Positions 42,020-51,142 of a DNA stretch of 64,000 nt are shown here, piece after piece. The stretch is from contig LUJQ01000074.1 of the NCBI GenBank assembly GCA_001689485.1, positions 46,760 through 110,759 of the forward strand. The letters run 5' to 3'. Numbering within the stretch: position 1 is the first letter of the stretch; every line of letters begins with the position of its first letter. Both the position numbers and the translations under genes were made by a program. The notes under the pieces are model-generated. The model made no database searches. It was given only the letters and a program-made list of their open reading frames with translations, and was not told the origin of the DNA. Source of the stretch: Bacteroidales bacterium M6 (GTDB lineage Bacteria; Bacteroidota; Bacteroidia; Bacteroidales; Muribaculaceae).

Positions 42020-43147
42020 ATGGAAGAAATCAAAAAAACATGCCTTCATGACCGCCATGTAGCCCTGGGGGCGCAGATGAGTCCTTTCGGAGGATTCGAC
42101 ATGCCTATCCAGTACAAGGGTATAACCGAGGAGCATAATGCCGTGCGCGAAGCCTGCGGTGTGTTCGACGTGTCGCACATGGGTGAGGTTATTGTTACCG
42201 GCGATGACGCCACCCGCTTTGTAAACTACATATTTTCGAACGATGTAACCCAGGCCGCACCGGGGCAGTGTCTCTACGGCATGATGCTTAACGACCGGGG
42301 GGGTGTGGTCGACGACCTGCTGGTCTACAAATTTTCTGAAACGAAATACCTGTTGGTAATCAACGCTTCGAACATTGCCAAGGATGAGGAGTGGATTCAG
42401 GAACGCATGAATGACTCCAATCCCGACCGCGAGGACGGAATGCCGTTCCGTGTCGACCTTGAACTGGTAAGCGAGGTGGTTAGCGAGCTTGCAGTGCAGG
42501 GGCCGGAAGCCGAAAAGGTGGTGGAAGAGGTGTTGGGCATAAAATGCTCCGACCTCACATTCTATACATTTAAGGAAACCAGTGTCGATGAGCATGATGT
42601 GCTTATAAGCCGTACCGGCTACACCGGTGAGGACGGCTTCGAAATCTATGCCGAGGACGAGGTTATTGAAAAGCTGTGGGATCTCCTGATGCAGAGCGGG
42701 CGTTGCGAGCCATGCGGGCTTGGCTGCCGCGACACCTTGCGTTTCGAAGTGGGGCTGCCGCTTTACGGCGACGAACTCGAAGAGGATATAACCCCTGTCG
42801 AAGCCGGGCTGACAATGTTTGTGAAGCTTGACAAAGACCTGTTTATGGGGCGTGAGGCGGTGGCAAAGCAGAAAGCCGAAGGTGCTGCACGCAAAATAGT
42901 AGGGCTTGAACTGGCTGACCGGGCTATACCGCGCCATGGCTACGAGGTGCTCGATGCAGACGATAACGTTATAGGCACTGTGACAACAGGTTACCATTCC
43001 ATTTCCACTGACAAGAGCATTGCCATGGCTCTCATTGACGCACGCTATGCGGCAATGGGAACCCCGTTGAAAGTGCGTATCCGCAAAAAAACATTCCCTT
43101 GCACTGTGGTTGGGAAGAAGTTCTACAAGAAGTCGTATAAGAAGTAA
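42020..43147 (+). CDS. gcvT: Glycine cleavage system T protein (aminomethyltransferase)
   Basis: 375 residues from ATG 42020 (MEEIKKTCLHDRHVALG); an ATG at 41978 close to the lplA stop would add 14 residues. GcvT transfers the methylene group from aminomethyl-lipoyl-GcvH to tetrahydrofolate, releasing ammonia. Seen are the folate-binding region MSPFGGFDMPIQYKGITEEHNAVREACGVFDVSHMGEV, QCLYGMMLNDRGGVVDDLLVY, and SRTGYTGEDGFEIY, then CGLGCRDTLRFEVGLPLYG. The last domain ends KKTFPCTVVGKKFYKKSYKK. It is 47 bp downstream of lplA and 188 bp upstream of gcvH, from which it is separated by heptamer repeats and an internal promoter. Confidence 0.95.
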   Translation: MEEIKKTCLHDRHVALGAQMSPFGGFDMPIQYKGITEEHNAVREACGVFDVSHMGEVIVTGDDATRFVNYIFSNDVTQAAPGQCLYGMMLNDRGGVVDDLLVYKFSETKYLLVINASNIAKDEEWIQERMNDSNPDREDGMPFRVDLELVSEVVSELAVQGPEAEKVVEEVLGIKCSDLTFYTFKETSVDEHDVLISRTGYTGEDGFEIYAEDEVIEKLWDLLMQSGRCEPCGLGCRDTLRFEVGLPLYGDELEEDITPVEAGLTMFVKLDKDLFMGREAVAKQKAEGAARKIVGLELADRAIPRHGYEVLDADDNVIGTVTTGYHSISTDKSIAMALIDARYAAMGTPLKVRIRKKTFPCTVVGKKFYKKSYKK

Positions 43148-43152
43148 GAAGT

Positions 43153-43201
43153 TTTTAAGTCGTAAGTTATAAGTTATAAGTTGTAAGTTGTAAGTTGTAA
43201 G
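43153..43201 (+). repeat. Heptamer tandem repeat (TTRTAAG)x7
   Basis: Seven 7-bp units: TTTTAAG, TCGTAAG, TTATAAG twice, TTGTAAG three times, beginning 6 bp after the gcvT stop. The same unit as at 3686-3727, forty kilobases away and in a different gene context. Confidence 0.92.
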
Positions 43202-43256
43202 CGGGGAGTGGGGGACTGTACATATTTATGACTTATGATGTCGGTTTCTTTATCAC

Positions 43257-43287
43257 TTTTGGCCGGTGTGACAGGACTTTAGATTTG
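43257..43287 (+). promoter_or_regulatory. Internal promoter upstream of gcvH
   Basis: TTTTG (43257-43261), 18 bp, TAGATTTG (43280-43287), then about 45 nt to the gcvH ATG at 43336. Spacing is slightly short of the ideal 20. Confidence 0.45.
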
Positions 43288-43335
43288 AATTACAGCAACT
43301 GATTAAATAGCAACCAATTAAAAATTAAAATAATT

Positions 43336-43698
43336 ATGATTCGTTATAGCGAAAGCCACGAGTATGTTCGTGTTGAAGGTGAATATGGTTTTATCGGCGT
43401 TTCCGATTATGCTCAGAAACAGCTTGGAAATGTTGTTTACGTGGATATGCCCGAAGTTGGCGACGAGCTTGAAGCCGGTGAGGATTTCGGCGCGATAGAG
43501 AGCGTGAAGGCTGCTTCCGACCTTATCTCACCCGTAAGCGGCGAAGTTGTCGAAATCAATGAGGCTCTTGAGGAAAATCCCCGTTTGATTAACCAGGACG
43601 CCATGGCAAACTGGATTGTGAAAGTAAAGCTTTCGGATTTGGCACAGCTCGACGACCTCATGGACGAGGATGCCTACCGTGCTTTCTGTGAAAAATAA
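43336..43698 (+). CDS. gcvH: Glycine cleavage system H protein
   Basis: 120 residues, slightly shorter than many GcvH proteins. It is the small lipoyl carrier that shuttles the aminomethyl intermediate between P, T and L proteins. The start is MIRYSESHEYVRVEGEYGFIGVSDYAQKQLG. The lipoylation site is the Lys in DFGAIESVKAASDLISPVSGEV (about residue 57), in the E-S-V-K-A consensus. The end is NWIVKVKLSD...LMDEDAYRAFCEK. The ATG at 43336 follows a probable internal promoter. Twelve bp separate it from gcvPA. The lipoate ligase that should modify it is encoded at the head of the locus. Confidence 0.97.
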   Translation: MIRYSESHEYVRVEGEYGFIGVSDYAQKQLGNVVYVDMPEVGDELEAGEDFGAIESVKAASDLISPVSGEVVEINEALEENPRLINQDAMANWIVKVKLSDLAQLDDLMDEDAYRAFCEK

Positions 43699-43710
43699 CA
43701 CCGCCTCCCC

Positions 43711-45045
43711 ATGCACAGATATTTTCCACATACCCCCGCCGAAATAGAGGAAATGCTCGGCACATGCGGCCTGTCGCAACTGGCCGACCTCTATAGCGAC
43801 GTGCCTTCGGAACTTAAGCTGAAGGCACCCTATAAGCTTCCGGCAGAGATGGGGGAAACCGAGGTGCGCGAGTTTTTCAACTGCCTCGGCGCCCGTAATG
43901 CCGACATCAAGGCTTGTTTTGCCGGGGGTGGTTTCTACGACCATTATGTGCCTGCGGCAGCCGCCTCGCTGATTTCGCGGTCGGAATTCCTTACGGCTTA
44001 TACCCCTTATCAGCCTGAAATATCGCAGGGTACCCTGCAATATATTTTCGAATACCAGACGATGATGGCGCGTCTTACGGGGTTGGATATTTCCAATGCC
44101 TCGATGTATGACGGGGCCACCGCCACCGCCGAAGCCATGATAATGGCTGTTGCATCGGTCAGGAAGCGTAGGCGTGTGCTGGTGTCGGCCACATTGAACC
44201 CGGCTGTGCGCGGTGTGGTGGATACTTACGCCCGCTATCACGGCATCGAAATAGAGACTATTGCCGAATGTGACGGGGTGACCGACATGGCGCATCTTGC
44301 CGAACTGCTCGACAGGCATGCCGATGTGGCCGGTGTGATTCTTCCTTCACCGAACTATTATGGTATTATCGAGGACTTTACGGGGGTTGCCGAAATGGTG
44401 CATGCCCGCAAGGCCCTGTTGATAATAAATTGTATTGCCGCCGATTTGGCCACCTTGCGCACACCCGGTGAGTGGGGGGCTGACATCGCATGCGGCGACG
44501 CCCAGTCGCTCGGAATACCGTTGAGTTTCGGGGGGCCTTACCTTGGTTTCCTATGTGCCACCAAGGCGCTGGTGCGTAAAATGCCCGGACGAATCGTGGG
44601 TGCTACCACCGACAGCCACGGACGGCGCTCGTTCGTGCTTACCCTCCAGGCACGCGAACAGCACATCCGCCGCGACAAGGCAACATCCAACATCTGCTCG
44701 AACCAAGGGTTGATGACGCTCTATGTGTCAATCTACATGAGTCTGCTCGGTGCTGCCGGGTTGCGTGAGGTGGCCTATCGCGGCCACCAGACCGCCACCT
44801 ATCTGCTCGACAGGCTTACTGCGACAGGGAAATGCCGCCTGAAGTATCCGTCCAAGCCGTTCCTGAACGAATTCCTGCTGGAAATGGATTGCGATGTCGA
44901 TGCGTTCATTGCCCGTGCAATAGAGGATGCAGGCATCCTGCCCGGCATAAAGGTAGGTGAAAACGGCCTGTTGGTGGCTGCCACCGAAATGCAGACACGT
45001 GAGGATGCCGACCGCATGGCTGCCCTCTTGGAATCCGTGAGATGA
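43711..45045 (+). CDS. gcvPA: Glycine decarboxylase subunit 1
   Basis: 444 residues, the usual size of the N-terminal P-protein subunit in bacteria that split the enzyme. The start is MHRYFPHTPAEIEEMLGTCGL. Conserved segments are FAGGGFYDHYVPAAAASLISRSEFLTAYTPYQPEISQGTLQYIFEYQ and SMYDGATATAEAM, then ADIACGDAQSLGIPLSFGGPYLGF and LQAREQHIRRDKATSNICSNQGL. It forms the alpha2beta2 PLP-dependent glycine decarboxylase with gcvPB. The PLP lysine lies in the second subunit. Genes are 12 bp after gcvH and 35 bp before gcvPB, indicating one operon. Confidence 0.97.
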   Translation: MHRYFPHTPAEIEEMLGTCGLSQLADLYSDVPSELKLKAPYKLPAEMGETEVREFFNCLGARNADIKACFAGGGFYDHYVPAAAASLISRSEFLTAYTPYQPEISQGTLQYIFEYQTMMARLTGLDISNASMYDGATATAEAMIMAVASVRKRRRVLVSATLNPAVRGVVDTYARYHGIEIETIAECDGVTDMAHLAELLDRHADVAGVILPSPNYYGIIEDFTGVAEMVHARKALLIINCIAADLATLRTPGEWGADIACGDAQSLGIPLSFGGPYLGFLCATKALVRKMPGRIVGATTDSHGRRSFVLTLQAREQHIRRDKATSNICSNQGLMTLYVSIYMSLLGAAGLREVAYRGHQTATYLLDRLTATGKCRLKYPSKPFLNEFLLEMDCDVDAFIARAIEDAGILPGIKVGENGLLVAATEMQTREDADRMAALLESVR

Positions 45046-45080
45046 CTTCAGAGTTCACCCAATTCACATTATGAATCATT

Positions 45081-46571
45081 ATGAACAGAGATTTATACGG
45101 CAAACTGGTTTTTGAAGTCTCTCGCCCCGGACGGCGCGGCTACCGGCTGCCTGACAACCATATCGCGGGAACAGGGTGCGCTACAACGGGTAATGCACCG
45201 GAAATTCCCGCCGGCCTGTTGCGGCAAACACCCCTGGACCTTCCCGAATGCGATGAACTGACAGTTGTGCGGCATTATAACAATATGTCGACAAACAACT
45301 TCGGTGTCGACACAGGGTTCTATCCCTTAGGGTCGTGTACGATGAAGTATAACCCTAAAATCAACGAGGAGATGGCGTCGCACCCGTCGTTTTCACGTAT
45401 GCACCCTGCCACTCCCGATGCGGCCTCGCAAGGTAACCTCGAGCTTTACTATACGCTGCAACGCTCGTTGTCGGAAATCGGCGGCATGGCCGAGTTCACC
45501 CTGAACCCGTTTGCAGGGGCTCATGGCGAGCTGACCGGCCTGATGGTGATACGTGCTTATCATGACGCTCGTGGCGACAAGGCACGTCGCAAGGTTATCG
45601 TGCCCGATTCCGCCCACGGCACCAACCCTGCCTCGGCGGCAGTAGCCGGATTGGAGGTAGTCGAGGTGAAGAGCCGTCCCGACGGCACGGTCGATGTCGA
45701 CGACCTCAGACCGTTGCTCGACGAAACCGTTGCGGCGGTTATGATGACCAACCCTAACACACTCGGCCTTTTCGAACGCAATATCCCTGAAATAGCACGT
45801 CTGGCCCACGAAGCAGGTGCATTGATGTATTACGACGGGGCTAACCTTAACCCGATGCTCGGCGTGGCACGTCCCGGCGACATGGGCTTCGATGTTATGC
45901 ATATCAACCTGCATAAAACCTTCTCTACACCTCACGGAGGTGGCGGCCCGGGTTCCGGCCCGGTAGGGGTGCGTGCCGGTCTCGAACAGTTCCTGCCCAA
46001 TCCCCGTGTGGTCAAAACCGCCGATGCCGGAGGGGGAACCGTTTACAGGTTGGAATATCCCGCCACATCGCTTGGCTCGATTTCGGCCACGCTTGGCAAT
46101 TTCGCAGTGCAGGCACGTGCGTTGAGCTATATCCTGTCGCTTGGTTCGGAAGGACTTATGCAGGTAGGCCCGCTGGCAACCCTCAATGCCAACTATGTAA
46201 AGGAATGCCTTAAGGACGATTATCTCCTGCCCATCGACGGGGTATGCAAACATGAATTCGTGTTCGACGGGCTTAAGGATAAATCAACCGGCGTGACGAC
46301 ATTGAATGTGGCCAAACGACTGCTTGACCACGGTTATCATGCACCTACGATTTATTTCCCCCTGTTGTTCCATGAGTCGCTGATGATCGAACCGACAGAA
46401 ACCGAAAGCAAGGAGACGCTCGACGAATTTATCGCCGTGATGCACGATATCGCACGTGAGGCGCGCGAAACACCCGATGTGGTGCTTTCCGCCCCGCACA
46501 ACACCCCGATTTCGCACCCCGACGATACGGCTGCGGCTCTCAACCCGGTCACAACATTCGATATGCTTTAG
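45081..46571 (+). CDS. gcvPB: Glycine decarboxylase subunit 2
   Basis: 496 residues, the C-terminal P-protein subunit with the catalytic PLP site. It opens with MNRDLYGKLVFEVSRPGRRGY. Typical segments are NFGVDTGFYPLGSCTMKYNPKINE, NPFAGAHGELTGLMVIRAYH, PDSAHGTNPASAAVAG, MTNPNTLGLFE and YDGANLNPMLGVARPGDMG. The Schiff-base Lys is in HINLHKTFSTPHGGGGPGSGPVG. It decarboxylates glycine and passes the aminomethyl group to lipoyl-GcvH. It is followed 8 bp later by lpdA. Confidence 0.97.
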   Translation: MNRDLYGKLVFEVSRPGRRGYRLPDNHIAGTGCATTGNAPEIPAGLLRQTPLDLPECDELTVVRHYNNMSTNNFGVDTGFYPLGSCTMKYNPKINEEMASHPSFSRMHPATPDAASQGNLELYYTLQRSLSEIGGMAEFTLNPFAGAHGELTGLMVIRAYHDARGDKARRKVIVPDSAHGTNPASAAVAGLEVVEVKSRPDGTVDVDDLRPLLDETVAAVMMTNPNTLGLFERNIPEIARLAHEAGALMYYDGANLNPMLGVARPGDMGFDVMHINLHKTFSTPHGGGGPGSGPVGVRAGLEQFLPNPRVVKTADAGGGTVYRLEYPATSLGSISATLGNFAVQARALSYILSLGSEGLMQVGPLATLNANYVKECLKDDYLLPIDGVCKHEFVFDGLKDKSTGVTTLNVAKRLLDHGYHAPTIYFPLLFHESLMIEPTETESKETLDEFIAVMHDIAREARETPDVVLSAPHNTPISHPDDTAAALNPVTTFDML

Positions 46572-46579
46572 AGATTGTT

Positions 46580-47905
46580 ATGACACATGATTGCATAATT
46601 ATAGGCGGCGGCCCTGCAGGATATGAGGCCGCCGCTATAGCCGCCAACCGTGGCGACAAGGTGCTGTTGGTGGAGCGTGACAAGCTGGGTGGTACATGCC
46701 TTAACCGTGGCTGCATCCCAACTAAAAGCTTCTGCCGCTCGGCTGAAGTGGCCATGGATGCGGCGGAAGCCTCAGCATTCGGCATAATGCTCCCCGAGGG
46801 GGGCATAAAGGCGGATATGGCTGCTGTCGTCGCTCGTAAAAACGCTATTGTCGACCAACTGCGTGAGGGTGTTTCAATGGTTGTGGCCAATGCTGAAACA
46901 TTGCATGGTGAGGCCAGTTTTGTATCTTCACACGAAATCTCGGTAGGCGGTTCGGTGTATTCGGCCCCTAAAATCGTTATCGCTTCCGGCTCGGAGGCTG
47001 CACGCCTTCCCATTCCCGGAGCCGAACTGGCTGTCACCTCGACCGAACTGCTCGATGCCACGGCACTTCCTGAGTCTCTTGCCATTATCGGTGGAGGTGT
47101 AATCGGGATGGAATTCGCCTCGGTGTTTTCGGCTTTGGGTTCGGAGGTCACAGTGATAGAATATTGCAAGGAAATCCTGCCGCCGTTCGACAAGGATATA
47201 GCGAAACGTTTGCGCACCACCCTGCAACGCCGTGGGGTGAAATTCCACCTTTCGGCCGAAGTCATGTCGGTGGAGCCGACCCACGGGGTGTTGAAGCAGG
47301 TCAATTTCTCCGCTAAAGGGAAAGTGCAGGGCGTCGAAGCCGAGACTGTGCTGATGGCTGTCGGTCGCCGGGCGGTTATCCCTCACGGTGCACCCGAAGC
47401 CGGATTCGACATCGGTCGCCGGGGGTTCACTGTCGATTCCCGTTTCGAAACCAATATTCCGGGCGTGTTCGCTGTGGGCGATTGCAACGGCATATGCCAG
47501 TTGGCACATGCCGCATCTGCGCAGGCAGCCGTTGTCATGGGTGAGGAAATGGATATTTCCGTAATCCCGTCGGCTGTGTTTACCGTGCCGGAATGCGGTA
47601 TGGTGGGACTGACCGAGGAGCAGTGCAAGGAGCAGGGAATCGGATATTCTGTCGGAAAGTCGTTTTTCCGGGCCAACGGTAAGGCCATGACTATGGGTGA
47701 AACCGACGGTATGGTAAAAATAATAACCGACAATTCCTCAGGGCTGATTATAGGTTGTCATATCTGCGGCCCGCATGCCGCAGACCTCACAGCCGAAGCC
47801 GCGCTGGCTATGTCGGCCCGCATCCCGGCAAAGGCCGTTGCCGCAACCATCCACTCGCATCCGTCGTTGTCGGAAGCGTTACAGGCTGCCCTTAGGGGTT
47901 TGTAG
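46580..47905 (+). CDS. lpdA: Dihydrolipoamide dehydrogenase (L protein)
   Basis: 441 residues, slightly short for the family (commonly 460-475). The FAD-binding motif is CIIIGGGPAGYEAAAIAANRG, the redox-active disulfide is in GGTCLNRGCIPTKSF, the NAD-binding motif is SLAIIGGGVIGMEFASVFSALG and the FAD pyrophosphate site is TNIPGVFAVGDCNG. The dimer-interface His-Glu couple is near TIHSHPSLSEALQAA. It reoxidises dihydrolipoyl-GcvH with NAD+. Location after gcvPB completes a self-contained glycine cleavage locus, so this copy is presumably dedicated to that pathway. A 12-bp hairpin follows the stop. Confidence 0.96.
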   Translation: MTHDCIIIGGGPAGYEAAAIAANRGDKVLLVERDKLGGTCLNRGCIPTKSFCRSAEVAMDAAEASAFGIMLPEGGIKADMAAVVARKNAIVDQLREGVSMVVANAETLHGEASFVSSHEISVGGSVYSAPKIVIASGSEAARLPIPGAELAVTSTELLDATALPESLAIIGGGVIGMEFASVFSALGSEVTVIEYCKEILPPFDKDIAKRLRTTLQRRGVKFHLSAEVMSVEPTHGVLKQVNFSAKGKVQGVEAETVLMAVGRRAVIPHGAPEAGFDIGRRGFTVDSRFETNIPGVFAVGDCNGICQLAHAASAQAAVVMGEEMDISVIPSAVFTVPECGMVGLTEEQCKEQGIGYSVGKSFFRANGKAMTMGETDGMVKIITDNSSGLIIGCHICGPHAADLTAEAALAMSARIPAKAVAATIHSHPSLSEALQAALRGL

Positions 47906-47933
47906 CCCGGTAGTGCCAATTTGAAAGATTATG

Positions 47934-47975
47934 TCACGTCCGCGCCGATAGTGTTCGTTATTGGCGCGGACGTGA
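47934..47975. terminator. Hairpin between lpdA and a convergent surface protein gene
   Basis: CACGTCCGCGCC (47935-47946) is inverted exactly at 47963-47974 (16-base loop); the outermost T-A pair extends it. There is no T-run, but the location between convergent genes fits a two-way terminator. Confidence 0.65.
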
Positions 47976-47998
47976 ATATATTGTTATATGGTTTCGGT

Positions 47999-49516
47999 TC
48001 AACGGGTTAGCTTTACGGTGTGAGATGTGCCGTCGGCCAATCTGATGCAAGCCATGATTACAGGGGCGTTCCATGCCGCCATGTTCACTATGGCTTTGGT
48101 GCCGTTGACCATACATGGCAGTTGGAACGTGCGTCCTTGCATGTCGTAGAAACTGACTGCCTCAATTGCAGCAGTGGATTCTATAATCAGATTGTCATGT
48201 TCGAAGCGTATTTTAATGGCATCAGCCGGTTCGTTAAGGCTGGTTAAGGGGGCATCGACATCCACGCTGCCGCCGGAACGTATGTCAAACTCCATCCATT
48301 GCGGGGTGTCGCGATATTCGTCGGCCAACGGTCGGGGCACAACCAGAATGACGTCGGATTGGTGTACCCCGCGCCACACATCCGCCCCAAGTGCCGGTAT
48401 GGTTTCCAATGCCTCGGCCGAGATGTGCTGTAGATTGCCCCAGTCAGCCATGGCACCGTCACCGATATATTCCAATGTAGGGGGGAGCACGATAGCCGTT
48501 GCATTTTGCCATTGTGCAAGGGCATAAGCCCCTATGGAATCTATCCGTGTTGCGGCAATAACATCCTTATCGGAGGCATCGATGCCCTTGAATGCGAAAT
48601 TCCCAATCTTTTCCACTGATGCGGGCAGGCACCCCGGATCAAGTGTTACGTCGTTGAAAAACGCCCCGGCGCAGATTTCAGTAACTGCACTTCCCAACAT
48701 TACCTCGGCAAGCGCGGGCGTGTTGGCAAATGCCCAACCTCCTATGCGGGTAAGGATGCCGCAATGCGACATATCCGCCCGCTCCAAGCCGGTGGCGTAG
48801 AATGCCCGTGCGCCTATTTCGGTCAATTCTGTAGGAAAAACAAACTGTCGTAGCTCGCGGCATCCGGCAAACGCGCTTTCACCAATCCTGTTAAATCCCC
48901 CTTTGTGGGAAATCGTGGCAAGTTTTTCACATTCACTGAACGCCCCGTCGGGAATATCGTCCAACTGTGAATCTATTATTACGTTTCGGAGCAACCGGCA
49001 CCCTTTGAAAACATTCTCCCCGATTTCTATAACGCCGGCAGGAATGGTTGCTGATTCAAGCTGGCGGCAGTTCCCGAATGCGGATATGCCGATATGGGTG
49101 ACCCCTTCCGGAATTGTCAGCGATTTTATTCCCGATCCTCCCAAAGCCCCGTCGGCAATCGCCTTCAGATTTCGGGGCAACACAATGTTTTCAAGGGCAT
49201 GGCACATCAATGCGCATTCCGGCAAGACGTCGGCGTGGTGAGAAGTCCGCCAGGTAAATGTCGGTGCGCCTTCATATGCCGCAATAGCGGCATCACTTAA
49301 ATCCAGAGTTTCCAGGCTGGGCATTTCAGAGGCGATGAATTCGAAATCACGTACATCGACTGACCCTGTAACAGTCAGTTCCTGCACATTGGCCGCATTG
49401 CCGACTTTTTCGTGTAGAAGTCCGGGCGAGGTTTCCACCTCCAATGCGGCTATGCCTGGTGCGCAGGTTGCCCACACCAGAAAGAGAAAGGCAGATATAT
49501 ATTTGGTAAGTTTCAA
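47999..49516 (-). CDS. BspA-type leucine-rich repeat surface protein
   Basis: About 505 residues from a TTG at 49516 (read as MKLTKYISAFLFLVWATCAPGIAA, a good signal peptide). An ATG at 49561 is in frame but lies within the promoter at 49540-49571, and longer frames to 49825 overlap the divergent gene. Residues ~60-410 are BspA/LRR_5 repeats (IADGALGGSGIKSLTIPEGV, HIGISAFGNCRQLESATIPAG, RIGESAFAGCRELRQFVFP). The C-terminal ~70 residues are CTD-like (IEAVSFYDMQGRTFQLP...IRLADGTSHTVKLTR), suggesting surface export. BspA-like proteins in gut and oral Bacteroidales bind host proteins. Start choice is inference. Confidence 0.82.
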   Translation of the reverse strand: MKLTKYISAFLFLVWATCAPGIAALEVETSPGLLHEKVGNAANVQELTVTGSVDVRDFEFIASEMPSLETLDLSDAAIAAYEGAPTFTWRTSHHADVLPECALMCHALENIVLPRNLKAIADGALGGSGIKSLTIPEGVTHIGISAFGNCRQLESATIPAGVIEIGENVFKGCRLLRNVIIDSQLDDIPDGAFSECEKLATISHKGGFNRIGESAFAGCRELRQFVFPTELTEIGARAFYATGLERADMSHCGILTRIGGWAFANTPALAEVMLGSAVTEICAGAFFNDVTLDPGCLPASVEKIGNFAFKGIDASDKDVIAATRIDSIGAYALAQWQNATAIVLPPTLEYIGDGAMADWGNLQHISAEALETIPALGADVWRGVHQSDVILVVPRPLADEYRDTPQWMEFDIRSGGSVDVDAPLTSLNEPADAIKIRFEHDNLIIESTAAIEAVSFYDMQGRTFQLPCMVNGTKAIVNMAAWNAPVIMACIRLADGTSHTVKLTR

Positions 49517-49539
49517 GGTATAACGAATCAAAAGTCTAT

Positions 49540-49571
49540 GCAAATTTACTAAAACAGCCATTGATATGCAA
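49540..49571 (-). promoter_or_regulatory. Promoter of the BspA-like gene
   Basis: On the minus strand TTG (49571-49569), exactly 20 bp, TAAATTTGC (49548-49540). The predicted transcript starts near 49535, downstream of the ATG at 49561 and upstream of the TTG at 49516. Confidence 0.7.
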
Positions 49572-49637
49572 CCGGTTAAGAGATGGTAAAACCCTTTCGG
49601 GCAAGGCAATAATAGCCGATGTGGCAACGTTATCCCT

Positions 49638-51077
49638 ATGATTATGAAAAACCTGCGAAACATATTCAAACTGATTGCCCTGCTGGTTGTCCCGGTTTTG
49701 GCTTTCAGCTCATGCATAGAGGATTCGATGAGTTCTTCGCCGTCGGACCAACCCACATTCTCGACCGACACCGTACGGTTGGGCAACCTTTTCACGCTTG
49801 ATGCATCCCCGACAAAGAGTTTCATCGTATATAACCGTCATGACAAGGGTATCAATATAAGCCGTATAGGTTTTGCCGATGACCAGGGGGGGCATTTCCG
49901 GATGAATGTCGACGGCCTTAGCGGCAGGGAATTCCACAATGTCGAAATCCGTGCCAAAGACTCGATTTATGTGTTTGTTGAAGCCACGTTGCCCGAAAAC
50001 GGGCGCAACATGGCGGTCGACCTGCTTGCACACATAGAGTTTCAGACAAACGGCGTAAGCAACAAACTCCCCGTGAAAGCCACCGGGCGTGATGTTACAC
50101 GTTTGAAGGGTAACACCCGTTATGATTCCGATACGCGCCTTTCTGCCGATAAGCCCTATCAGGTGTTCGACAGCCTTGTGGTCGAGGAGGGGGTAACCCT
50201 GACCATCCCTGCCGGGGCTGAACTTTTCTTCCACGATGATGCACGCATAGTGGTTCATGGAACACTCAACGTAGAGGGAACTGCCGAGGCTGCTGTTTCA
50301 ATGACCGGCGACCGTTTCGGATTCGTGGCAGCATCCATACCCTATGAAATTATGTCGGGGCAGTGGAGGGGTATAGAATTTACTCCGACTTCACGGGCAA
50401 ATAACATCTCTCATGCCACCATCCGCAACTCCGCCGAAGGTTTGCGTCTTGACCATGTGCAATCGGACGACGCCGCTCCGGCACTGCGTATTATAAACTC
50501 ACAGGTGCGTAACACCAAAGGCTACGTTATCGAGGCAATACACAGCAATGTCGAGGCAGCAGGTTGCGAACTTACCGATGCATCCATGGGGATTGTGTGC
50601 CTTACGGGTGGAAATCACCTGTTCAATCATTGCACATTCGCCAATTATTACCTGTTTACCGCCCTCGGAGGCCCAGCCGTGCAGTTCGTCCATGTAAATG
50701 CTGATGATGCCGTTGAAGGCGACGATGCCGCATTGCCATATGTTTCCGCTTTGATAAGCAATTCGATCATTTATGGCAACGGCTCCGAACTTTCACATGG
50801 CGAGCTGGATGAAACAGGCATATACCTGCAAAATTGCCTGTTGAAATCATCGGGTGAGAACGATGAGCATTTTATTGACTGCCTGTGGGATAAAGACCCG
50901 CTCTATTTCACTGACAGGGAAGCATATCTGTTTGACTACCGGCTGCATGACGACTCGCCCGCCTTCGGTGCCGGTAATCCCTCGCTCACCCTTCCTGCTA
51001 CCGCCAGCGATGCTTTCGGAACACCCCGCGACCTCACGGCACCCGCACTCGGCGCCTACGAGCGCCAACCTGAATAG
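49638..51077 (+). CDS. Lipoprotein with right-handed beta-helix-like repeat region
   Basis: 479 residues (an internal Met at residue 3 is an alternative start). The lipoprotein signal peptide MKNLRNIFKLIALLVVPVLAFSSC has lipobox Ala-Phe-Ser-Ser-Cys, about residue 26. An N-terminal beta-sandwich region (~45-155) with FIVYNRHDKGINISRIGF is followed by a choice-of-anchor/pectate-lyase-like stretch from ~180. There PYQVFDSLVVEEGVTLTIPAGAELFFHDDARIVVHGTLNVEGTAEAAV leads into repeated Asn/His-rich strands. It ends DDSPAFGAGNPSLTLPATASDAFG...LGAYERQPE, typical of choice-of-anchor Q proteins. It is probably an outer-membrane-anchored polysaccharide-binding protein; no catalytic Asp/Lys set was identified. 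It is divergent from the BspA-like gene. Confidence 0.78.
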   Translation: MIMKNLRNIFKLIALLVVPVLAFSSCIEDSMSSSPSDQPTFSTDTVRLGNLFTLDASPTKSFIVYNRHDKGINISRIGFADDQGGHFRMNVDGLSGREFHNVEIRAKDSIYVFVEATLPENGRNMAVDLLAHIEFQTNGVSNKLPVKATGRDVTRLKGNTRYDSDTRLSADKPYQVFDSLVVEEGVTLTIPAGAELFFHDDARIVVHGTLNVEGTAEAAVSMTGDRFGFVAASIPYEIMSGQWRGIEFTPTSRANNISHATIRNSAEGLRLDHVQSDDAAPALRIINSQVRNTKGYVIEAIHSNVEAAGCELTDASMGIVCLTGGNHLFNHCTFANYYLFTALGGPAVQFVHVNADDAVEGDDAALPYVSALISNSIIYGNGSELSHGELDETGIYLQNCLLKSSGENDEHFIDCLWDKDPLYFTDREAYLFDYRLHDDSPAFGAGNPSLTLPATASDAFGTPRDLTAPALGAYERQPE

Positions 51078-51142
51078 ACCTCGTCCCCTCAATAGCCGGG
51101 TGGTCAGATAGATGACCGGGAGCTCTTAAAAAATATGGCAAT

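Noticed and set aside
41993..42997. 334-codon antisense frame opposite gcvT, and similar long antisense frames (45393-46253 opposite gcvPB, 61085-61954 opposite asnS)
   Set aside because: These mirror strongly conserved enzyme genes, lack family motifs and arise from codon bias in GC-richer genes.
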